Positions 7,681 to 15,322 of a DNA stretch of 64,000 nt are shown here, piece after piece. The stretch lies in assembly GCF_004028635.1 (NCBI RefSeq), contig NZ_RQJW01000003.1, positions 1,364,001-1,428,000 on the forward strand, read 5' to 3'. The stretch is from Streptomyces cyaneus (GTDB lineage Bacteria; Actinomycetota; Actinomycetes; Streptomycetales; Streptomycetaceae). The stretch's first letter is position 1. Each line of letters opens with the position of its first letter. The notes beneath the pieces are model-generated. The model had not been told where the DNA came from. It saw only the letters and a list, made by a program, of their open reading frames with translations, and made no database searches. The translations under genes and the position numbers were made by a program.

Positions 7681-10640
7681 CCTCAACGGGCCCGATCATC
7701 GAGCGCCTGCTGCTCCTGGACCGGCTCAAGCAGCTGCCCGCCCTCCTGGAGGCGGAGCTGCCGTTCGACGGCGCGCAGCTGCTGGCCGACATGCGCGCGC
7801 GGTCGGCCGCCGCGAAAGAAGCCGGGCGGCACGCCGAGAGCGGCCTGTTGCTCTCGCTGCTGCCCCAGGTCGAGGCCGCCCTGCCCCGATCGGCCCTCGC
7901 GGGCGTCGGACCGCCTGCGACGCCGACGGATCTCCTGGACCGGCTGCTCGCCTTCGACTCCCTGCTCGACCAGTACCTCTACGCTCGCCGGCATCCCGAA
8001 CTCGCCAAGGCCGCCGCGCCCTTGGTCCGGTCCTGGTTCGCACAGGCGCGGGGCGCTGAGGTCGACCGTCACGCGGCCGTCTGTGCCGTCGTGGCCGTGT
8101 GCTGGGGCGGGCCGGACGAAAGGGTCCTGGGCCGGCTCCTGTGGTCGGCGGTCCTGCGCCGACGCGACGCGACACGGGCGGCGCTGTGGCAGCTGGACCG
8201 GGCCGAGCCGGACGCCGCCGACTGCGCGGAGGATGTCCGATTCCAGATCCTCGCCGCGCGTGTGGCGCTGCTGGAGAGGAGCGGAGACGCCGAGGCGGCC
8301 GTGCGGCAGGCGTACGAGGGCCTGGCGGAAGTCGAGTCCCAGGACCACACGGTCGTCGCGCAGAGCCTCCACCACTCACTCGCCAGGAACCTGCGCTCTC
8401 TGGGCCGCACCAGCGCCGCGCTGTCGCACGCCGACTCCGCGTTGGCGCTGCTGACCGAGCCGTGGATGTCGGACCTGCGGGCCCACGTCCTGAACCTCCG
8501 GGGCCTGATCAAGGAGGACCTCGGCGAGTACGACCTCGGTGCGGCCGACTACTCGGCGGCCGTGGCGGCCGCGCAACGCACCAGGGACGAGCGCATCCGG
8601 TTCACCGCCGCGACGAACCACGCGGCGTCCCTGCTGAAGGCGGGGCGACAGCGGGAAGCCCTCCAGGCGTTCGAGGAGATCCTGACCGACGCCCGCCGCG
8701 ACCAGCAGCACCGCAAGGTGGCGCCCACGCTCAACAACATCGGCCAGATCCTCCTGCAGATGGGGGATGCCGCCGGCGCCCACGACTGCTTCCGCGACGC
8801 CATCAACGCGCGGGCGACGCTGCCGCTGGGCGACGAAGGGGAGATCATCAGCTGGTTCGGTCTCGGTGACGCGCTGTCCGCACTCGGCGACGACGAAGCT
8901 GCCGAACAGATGTATCTCCTGGCGCTGGTGACGGGCATGACGGCCGGCCACTACCGGACCGCCCTCGCCGACTACGCCCTGCGCAGCAAGCAAGCCGACG
9001 GCGACCGCGAGGAACTGCGTGGCCTGCTGGAGGACGCGTACGCGCAGTCCGACTCCGGGCCGCACCGGTCGTTGATCGGCCCGAGGCTGGCCACGGAACT
9101 CATCGAGGCGGGCCGCGAGGAGGAGGGACACGCACTCCTCGCCGACCTGCTCGCGGAGATGTCGGCCCGCGACCCCGAGAGCCTGGACTGCCTGCGCGTC
9201 CGGGTGAGTTTCGCCTCCGCGCTCGCCCACCGGCTCGACCGCCCGCGGGACGCGCTGGAGATGCTCCAGGAAGCCCGTCGGCACGTACAGCGGCTACTCG
9301 CCCGCACCCAGGTCCCCGACCGACGGGCCGAGCTGGTGAGCGAGCACTTCAGCATCTACGAGGAACTCCTCGGGCTCCTGGTGGGCATGCCCGGCGCGCT
9401 GGGCCTCGACGAGGCCACCGCCTGGCGGCTCGCGTTCGATCTGCACGAGGAGGCGAAGTCGCCGACCACGCTCGCCCGCCTCGCGGTGTCCCCGCTGACC
9501 GCCGACGACGTCGAGACCCTGCTCGCGCGGGTGGCACCACCGGAGGGCATGGCCTTCGTGTCCTTCTTCTGCGGCAGCCAGTACACCTACTCGTTCCTCG
9601 TCGCGACCGGCGTGGGCCTGCGGGCCGAGCGGGTGCGCGTCGGCCGGGACGAACTGCGGGGCGCGGCCGAGGAACTGCGCAGGACGTTCAACGGCGACCC
9701 GGAGGGCTTCCCGCCGCTGGCCCCGCTCAGAGCCCGGGCACCGCACCGCCGCAGCATCGATTTCCTCGATTCGCTCGGGCCTCGCCTGACCGCGTTCGTC
9801 CGGTCCACCGCCCCGGGAACCCTGATCTGCGCGGCGCCCCACGGCCCGCTGCACCTGATCCCGTTGCACGCCCTGCCCCTGGCCGACGGCACCCGCCTGG
9901 TCCAGCGCAACTGTGTGACGTACTGCCCGAGTCTGAGCGTGCTCGCCCCCGTCCTGCGCAGGAACACCCCGCTGCGGCGCACCGGCCGCGCGCTGTTCGT
10001 CGGCGTCGCCGCGCAGGAGGATCCGAACCCCGCGCTCTTCGAGACGGACGGCGGGCTGCTGGGGGCGGCGGGCTGGGACGTCACCGAACTCACCGGAGCG
10101 GCCGCCGACCCGGCGGTGGTCCTCGACGCGCTGCGGGACGTCGACGTCGCGCACTTCACCTGCCACGGCTTCACGGACCCGGCCCATCCGATGGAGTCAG
10201 GGCTCGTACTCAGCGCCTACGGCACGCGCCGGCCGCCCACCAAGCACATCCGGCGCATGTCGGTCGCACAACGCAGCCTCACGCTGCTGCGTCCCTCCCA
10301 GCTCGCCGATCAACCCGCCGTGCCCGCGCTGATCACCCTGCGGGCCTGCTCCTCGGCATGGCAGGCAGAGACCAACCGTGGCGACGAGTCCGCCGGACTC
10401 ACCAGGGTGTTCCTCCAGGCGGGCGCGCGCTCCGTGCTGTCCACGCTCTGGAACGTCCACCAGGAGAGTTCCGGCCGGCTCGTCTCCGCCCTCTACGCAC
10501 GGATGACCGCCGATTCGGACGCGCCGCTCTGGCGCTGCTATTGGCGTGCCCAACGGGAGTTGCTCGACCGCGCCGAAGCCCCGTGGCTCGCCCACCCCTA
10601 CCACTTCGCCCCCATGATCCTCAACGGCGACTGGAGATGA
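7677..10640 (+). CDS. TPR-CHAT protein (caspase-like protease with N-terminal repeats)
   Basis: The 987-residue protein has two parts. Residues 1 to about 640 carry many TPR-like helical repeats, for example LRGLIKEDLGEYDLGAADYS and LNNIGQILLQMGDAAGAHDC. The C-terminal 300 residues are a CHAT domain (caspase HetF-associated with TPRs). The expected dyad is visible as HFTCHG (His830) and LRACSS (Cys891), with GLTRVFLQAGARSVLSTLW after it. CHAT proteases cleave partner proteins in bacterial conflict and cell-death systems. It overlaps the upstream TPR gene by four bases and is followed three bases later by a small membrane-protein gene. It is most probably an intracellular protease switched on through the TPR part; target and trigger are unknown. 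Confidence 0.88.
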   Translation: MTSTGPIIERLLLLDRLKQLPALLEAELPFDGAQLLADMRARSAAAKEAGRHAESGLLLSLLPQVEAALPRSALAGVGPPATPTDLLDRLLAFDSLLDQYLYARRHPELAKAAAPLVRSWFAQARGAEVDRHAAVCAVVAVCWGGPDERVLGRLLWSAVLRRRDATRAALWQLDRAEPDAADCAEDVRFQILAARVALLERSGDAEAAVRQAYEGLAEVESQDHTVVAQSLHHSLARNLRSLGRTSAALSHADSALALLTEPWMSDLRAHVLNLRGLIKEDLGEYDLGAADYSAAVAAAQRTRDERIRFTAATNHAASLLKAGRQREALQAFEEILTDARRDQQHRKVAPTLNNIGQILLQMGDAAGAHDCFRDAINARATLPLGDEGEIISWFGLGDALSALGDDEAAEQMYLLALVTGMTAGHYRTALADYALRSKQADGDREELRGLLEDAYAQSDSGPHRSLIGPRLATELIEAGREEEGHALLADLLAEMSARDPESLDCLRVRVSFASALAHRLDRPRDALEMLQEARRHVQRLLARTQVPDRRAELVSEHFSIYEELLGLLVGMPGALGLDEATAWRLAFDLHEEAKSPTTLARLAVSPLTADDVETLLARVAPPEGMAFVSFFCGSQYTYSFLVATGVGLRAERVRVGRDELRGAAEELRRTFNGDPEGFPPLAPLRARAPHRRSIDFLDSLGPRLTAFVRSTAPGTLICAAPHGPLHLIPLHALPLADGTRLVQRNCVTYCPSLSVLAPVLRRNTPLRRTGRALFVGVAAQEDPNPALFETDGGLLGAAGWDVTELTGAAADPAVVLDALRDVDVAHFTCHGFTDPAHPMESGLVLSAYGTRRPPTKHIRRMSVAQRSLTLLRPSQLADQPAVPALITLRACSSAWQAETNRGDESAGLTRVFLQAGARSVLSTLWNVHQESSGRLVSALYARMTADSDAPLWRCYWRAQRELLDRAEAPWLAHPYHFAPMILNGDWR

Positions 10641-10643
10641 CAG

Positions 10644-11138
10644 ATGTCCCTGACCGACACCCTCGACGATCGTGCCCTGGTCCTCGTCCTCCAGGAGTTC
10701 ACCGAGGAGCTGCGAGGCACCGCGGAGCCCTCCGCTCCGCTCACCGAGTCCGAGGCCCGCGAGTCCCTGCGCGCGCTGACGGACGGCGCGGACCTGGAGG
10801 GCGTCCTCGGCGACGAGGCCTCCGCCACAGCCGCGGCCCGCCGCCTGCTCGCCGTCGTGCTGGAGGACGCCGACACCGCGCCCGTCGCGGCCCCGATCGC
10901 GGCGGACCCGCCTGTCGACGACCAGCTCGCCGTGGAGACCGCGGTCACCGGCATCGTCGTCCTGGCGGCACTGGTCTCCTGGCTCCAGACCAAGGTGGAG
11001 ATCAAGGTCCACCGTAAGGACGGCAAGACCGAGTTCCTCTTCCATCTGCGCAAGTCCGCGGCCGATCCGCGCACACTGAGGAACGTCACCGAGACGGCGA
11101 CGCAGATCCTCACCGGCAACCAGCCTCCGCAGCTCTGA
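10644..11138 (+). CDS. Small protein with one hydrophobic segment, third gene of the CHAT cassette (EACC1-like?)
   Basis: The protein is 164 residues. Residues 1-90 are acidic and helical. A hydrophobic stretch (about 96-115, VETAVTGIVVLAALVSWL) is followed by a short beta-rich tail, KVEIKVHRKDGKTEFLFHLR. That tail resembles the small effector-associated constant components found in actinobacterial conflict operons with CHAT or trypsin effectors; this is a recollected resemblance, not a demonstrated match. The ATG starts three bases after the CHAT stop with GGAG eight bases upstream, so it is one operon. It could tether or gate the protease. It is convergent with the FdhF-like gene 24 bases on. 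Confidence 0.75.
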   Translation: MSLTDTLDDRALVLVLQEFTEELRGTAEPSAPLTESEARESLRALTDGADLEGVLGDEASATAAARRLLAVVLEDADTAPVAAPIAADPPVDDQLAVETAVTGIVVLAALVSWLQTKVEIKVHRKDGKTEFLFHLRKSAADPRTLRNVTETATQILTGNQPPQL

Positions 11139-11162
11139 CAGCGGCGCGGCGGGAGCGACGGC

Positions 11163-13466
11163 CTACGCGTCGGCGGACGCCGGTTCCAGCCGTACGACGA
11201 TGGACTTCGACGTGGGTGTGTTGCTGATGTCCGCCGTGGAGTCCAGGGGTACGAGGACGTTGGTCTCGGGGAAGTAGGCGGCGCAGCAGCCTCGGGGGGT
11301 CGGGTACGACACGGCCCGGAAGGCGTGTGCCCGGCGCTCCACCCCGTCCCCGTACTCACTGACGATGTCGACGAGGTCCCCGTCGGACAGGCCGCGCTCG
11401 GTGAGGTCGTCGGGGTGCAGGAAGAGGACCCGGCGGCCCTGCTGGATGCCGCGGTAGCGGTCGTCCAGGCCGTAGATGGTGGTGTTGTACTGGTCGTGGG
11501 AGCGCAGCGTCTGCAGCAGCAGCCGGCCCGGCGGGACCTTGGGGCTCTCCAGCGGGTTGGCGGTGAAGTTGGCCAGGCCGGTGGCCGTGGTGAACCGGCG
11601 CTCGTCGCGGGGTGGGTGGGGCAGGGCGAAGCCGCCCGGCTGCCGTACCCGGGCGTTGAAGTCCTCGAAGCCGGGGATGACGTGTTCGATGCGGTCGCGG
11701 ATGCGGTCGTAGTCCGCCTCGAACTCCTCCCACGGCACCTGCGGGTGTGCTTCGCCGAGGGTGGCTCGGGCCGTCCGGCAGATGATCGCGACCTCGCTCA
11801 GCAGGTGCTCGGACGCGGGGGTGAGCCGTCCCCGCGACAGGTGGACCATGCCCATGGAGTCCTCCACCGTGACCAGTTGGGGCCCGTCCGGCCGCAGGTC
11901 GGCCTCGGTGCGGCCGAGGCACGGGAGGATGAGGGCCTGCTCCCCGGCGATGACGTGCGAGCGGTTGAGCTTGGTGGAGATCTGGACGGTGAGCCGGCAC
12001 CTGCGCAGCGCCTGCTCGGTCAGGTCGGTGTCGGGGGCCGCGGCGACGAAGTTGCCGCCCAGCGCGACGAAGACCTTCACGTCGCCGTCGCGCATGGCGC
12101 GGATGCTGTCGACCGCGTCGTGGCCGTGGCGGCGCGGGGGCGTGAAGGCGAACTCGGCGCCGAGCCGGTCCAGGAAGGCGGCGTCCGGCTTCTCGTAGAT
12201 GCCCATCGTGCGGTCGCCCTGCACGTTGGAGTGGCCGCGCACCGGGCAGAGACCGGCGCCGGGGCGGCCGATGTTGCCGCGCAGCAGAAGGAAGTTGACG
12301 ACGTCCCGGATGGTGGGCACGGAGTGCTTGTGCTGGGTCAGTCCCATCGCCCAGCAGACGACGATCTTCTTGGCGGCCGGCACATGGCCGAACGCGGTCC
12401 GGATCTCGTCCTCGGGCAGCCCGGTGGCCTGGAGGATCTCCTCCCACGACGCCTTGCGGGCGTGCTCGGCGAACTCCTCGAAGCCATGCGTGTACCGCTC
12501 GATGAACGAGGTGTCCAGGCAGCTGCCGGGCGCCTCGTCCTCCGCCTCCAGCAGCATGCGGTTGAAGGCCTGGAAGAGCGCCTGGTCGCCGCCCAGCCTG
12601 ATCTGCAGGAACTGGTCCGCCAGCTTGGTGCCGCCGCCGATGACGCCGGACGGCTTCTGGGGGTTCTTGAACCGGAGCAGCCCCGCCTCGGGCAGCGGGT
12701 TGACCGCGATGACGCGCGCGCCCTGCTGCTTGGCCCTCTCCAGCGCGGAGAGCATCCGGGGGTGGTTGGTGCCCGGGTTCTGGCCGACCACGAGGATCAG
12801 ATCGGCCTCGTAGAGGTCCTCCAGGCTGACGCTGCCCTTGCCGATGCCGATGGTCTCCACCAGGGCCGAGCCGCTGGACTCGTGGCACATGTTGGAGCAG
12901 TCCGGCAGGTTGTTGGTGCCGAAGCCGCGGACGAAGAGCTGGTAGAGGAACGCGGCCTCGTTGCTCGCCCGTCCGGAGGTGTAGAAGGCGGCCTGGTCCG
13001 GGTGATCGAGCGCGCCGAGCTCGCGGGCGATCACGGCGAACGCGTCGTCCCAGGAGATCGGCTCGTAGCGGTCGGCGCCGGCCGGGCGGTACATGGGGTG
13101 GGTGAGGCGTCCCTGCTGCCCGAGCCAGTAGTCGCTGCGCGGAAGCAGGTCCTCCAGGGTGTGCTCGGCGAAGAAGTCCGGGGTCACCCGGCGTACGGTG
13201 GCCTCCTCGGCGACGGCCTTGGCACCGTTCTCACAGAACTCCGCCTTGTGCCGGTGGTCGGGCTCCGGCCAGGCGCACCCCGGACAGTCGAAGCCCTCCT
13301 TCTGATTCACCCGGAGCAGTGTGAGCAGGCTGCGGCGGGCCCCCATCTGTTCGCCGGCGTGCCGCAGCGAGGAGGTGACCGCGGGGAGGCCGGCGGCGTA
13401 CTCCTTCGGGGGGCCGACCCGCAGACGGGCGTCGCCGGGGTCCTCAGCAGGTGGCTTGCGAGTCAT
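11163..13466 (-). CDS. FdhF/YdeP family molybdopterin oxidoreductase (formate dehydrogenase-like)
   Basis: This 767-residue enzyme belongs to the molybdopterin oxidoreductase superfamily, FdhF/YdeP branch. An N-terminal cysteine pair appears as FDCPGCAWPEP near residue 60. Long molybdopterin-binding stretches follow (TSGRASNEAAFLYQLFVR, SNMCHESSGSALVETIGIGK, GQNPGTNHPRML), and a C-terminal molydopterin-dinucleotide domain ends the protein. There is no separate diaphorase gene nearby. The exact reaction is unproven; formate oxidation is suggested by family name and by sharing the 17-bp inverted repeat (13503-13519) with the formaldehyde-producing genes at 0.7-6.4 kb. ATG at 13466 starts the homologous region, but the ribosome site is weak (GGAG 11 bases away). 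It is convergent with the CHAT cassette. Confidence 0.85.
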   Translation of the reverse strand: MTRKPPAEDPGDARLRVGPPKEYAAGLPAVTSSLRHAGEQMGARRSLLTLLRVNQKEGFDCPGCAWPEPDHRHKAEFCENGAKAVAEEATVRRVTPDFFAEHTLEDLLPRSDYWLGQQGRLTHPMYRPAGADRYEPISWDDAFAVIARELGALDHPDQAAFYTSGRASNEAAFLYQLFVRGFGTNNLPDCSNMCHESSGSALVETIGIGKGSVSLEDLYEADLILVVGQNPGTNHPRMLSALERAKQQGARVIAVNPLPEAGLLRFKNPQKPSGVIGGGTKLADQFLQIRLGGDQALFQAFNRMLLEAEDEAPGSCLDTSFIERYTHGFEEFAEHARKASWEEILQATGLPEDEIRTAFGHVPAAKKIVVCWAMGLTQHKHSVPTIRDVVNFLLLRGNIGRPGAGLCPVRGHSNVQGDRTMGIYEKPDAAFLDRLGAEFAFTPPRRHGHDAVDSIRAMRDGDVKVFVALGGNFVAAAPDTDLTEQALRRCRLTVQISTKLNRSHVIAGEQALILPCLGRTEADLRPDGPQLVTVEDSMGMVHLSRGRLTPASEHLLSEVAIICRTARATLGEAHPQVPWEEFEADYDRIRDRIEHVIPGFEDFNARVRQPGGFALPHPPRDERRFTTATGLANFTANPLESPKVPPGRLLLQTLRSHDQYNTTIYGLDDRYRGIQQGRRVLFLHPDDLTERGLSDGDLVDIVSEYGDGVERRAHAFRAVSYPTPRGCCAAYFPETNVLVPLDSTADISNTPTSKSIVVRLEPASADA

Positions 13467-13502
13467 CTGTAGCGCTACTCCGCGGTGTAGGGAATAAGCT
13501 AA

Positions 13503-13519
13503 GTTGCGCAACACACAAC
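13503..13519 (-). promoter_or_regulatory. IclR-type operator upstream of the FdhF-like gene (site 4)
   Basis: GTTGCG-CAACA-CACAAC fits the GTTGYG-N5-CRCAAC pattern of sites 1-3 with perfectly or nearly symmetric arms. It lies 37-53 bases upstream of the ATG at 13466, a normal promoter position. It links this gene to the regulon at 0.7-6.4 kb across the intervening CHAT cassette. Confidence 0.6.
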
Positions 13520-13637
13520 AGTGCCGCCATACGCAACGCGTCTAAGGAAGCCCGACTGCCGACCTCCTGTCAAGGCCGTCCGGCAGGATCACCGGACGGC
13601 CATGCGGCTCGGGGACCGCTCGGAGGGGCGTCTGTGC

Positions 13638-15252
13638 TCAACCCTTGCCGAGGAGGCGCCAGATCTGGTTCTTCTTGGTGTTCAGCACGCTCGCCGGGTC
13701 GCAGGTCCACTGGTGGATCTTCGCGCCGGCTGTGGTCGAGACCTCGCTGACGTCGACGCACTTGCCGCTGTGCACCGCGACCAGCTGGTAGTCCTTGCCG
13801 TTGCCGAGTGCGGTGACGGGGTTGAGCGTGAACTGCTGGTTGGTGCCGCCGCTGCAGGTGTACTGGATGACGGCGGCGCCGTCGGCGGCGGACGCGGCGG
13901 AGACGTCGAGGCACTTGCCGCTGAGCTCGTTCACCACGGTGTACGTGTTCGCCTTGCCGCTCACCGGCTTGAGGTCCAGCATCTGCTGGTGGCCGCCCTC
14001 GCAGTACCACTGCTGGTACTGGGTGCCGTTGGCGGTGCTCAGGCCGGTGTCGTCCAGGCACTGCCCGCTGTTCTGGCTGACCGCGACGGTCGAGACCGTC
14101 GTGTCGGAGATCGTCTCGGGGCCCGCCACCGCGGCGCCGTTGTTGTGGGGGACGCGCTGGACGACGGCACGGACCCTGCTGTTCTCCACCACCGAGGTCG
14201 CGCCCAGACCGGTGAGGTTGACGGTGACCGTGCCGGTGTTGCCGTTGCTGCCGAGCAGGATCTTGGCGTTCTTCGCGGTGTTGTCCTTGGTGGCGAGACC
14301 GTCGGTGTTGGTGCCAGGGACGAAGTTGACGATGTTGCCGGTCTGGGAGCCGTAGTAGCGGTACATGAACCACTCGCCCAGCGGCAGGTACTGGCCGGCG
14401 CTGTTCTTGGTGAGCAGGTTGGCCTCGTTGTCGTGCAGACCGGTGCCGGAGGCCCAGTTGCCGCGCATGCCGTCGGCGCCGGCCCGCTCCAGGCGGCCGA
14501 TGAACCAGGCGCCGCCGCCCGGGGACTGCATGGACAGGGTGGCGTACTCGTTGATCTGGTACGGGCGGGTGTTGACCAGCCCCGCCGCGGCGAGGGTCGA
14601 GTTGGCGCGGCCGACGTCGGTGGCCGGGGCGCCGGGCTCGTCGTGCGCGACCACATCTGCAGGTACTGCGCCTGCGAGGCGCTCCAGAAGACACCGCCTT
14701 CGAGATCGGGCTCGTTCCACAGGTCCCACTGGACCGTCATGTTGTTGGCGCGGACGTCGCCTATGAGCTGCGTGACGAAGGCGTCGAACTTCGTCCAGTC
14801 ACCGTTGTCGCCCGGCCGGCCCTGGTTGGTGGTGCCGTCCGCTCCCCACAGGTCGTGCGGGAGCAGCACGAAGGTGCCGCCGAGGGCTGCGGTGCGCTTG
14901 TACTGGGCCAGGGTCGAGTTCCAGCGGGTCTGGTAGTCGGCGAGGCTGGTGGCGTAGCCGCCGCTGTTGAGCTGGGCGCCGCCGGCCCGCATCAGGTGCC
15001 ACTTGATGTCCTTGAAGAAGTGGTCCTGCGGGAGTGAGCCGTTCGGCGTCATCCCGTAGATCATGCCGGATGCGTGGTAGGTGGGCGCGCCGCCGGCGGT
15101 GGCGAAGTCGATGGTGACGCTGGTGTCCGCGGCCTGTGCCGGGGCGGCGGGCACCAGGGTCGTGGCCAGGGTGGCCAGGAGGACGGCGGCGGACGAGACC
15201 GCTCGGCGTCTGGTGCGCGTCAGGGGTCGGCAAGCCGTGTGGGCGACTTCAT
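13638..15252 (-). pseudogene. Broken secreted GH39-like glycosidase with C-terminal ricin-B lectin
   Basis: The remnant starts at ATG 15252 with an excellent AGGAG site, but that frame (MKSPTRLADP) stops after ten codons. The signal peptide continues in another frame (AVLLATLATTLVPAAPAQA). A second frame change occurs near 14648, just after SQAQYLQMW. The acid/base motif WNEPD is in the first part and the nucleophile motif INEYAT in the second, only about 55 residues apart. In the intact GH39-like protein at 21786-25448 the same two glutamates are 116 apart, so roughly 60 codons of the barrel are missing. The last 150 residues hold three ricin-type lectin repeats (GQCLD, GKCLD, GKCVD). It was probably once part of the adjacent sugar locus. 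A sequencing error could explain one shift but not the missing barrel segment. Confidence 0.75.
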
Positions 15253-15322
15253 TGTGCGCTCCTGGGGGGAGGGAGGGTGACCGGGGCCCCGAGCGGTCCC
15301 GGGGCGGTGGGGAGAGGGCCGG

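Noticed and set aside
6580..11138. Reading the CHAT cassette as a known CRISPR-associated or gasdermin system
   Set aside because: No gasdermin, Cas or RAMP-like proteins are present; only TPR, CHAT and a small membrane-type protein.
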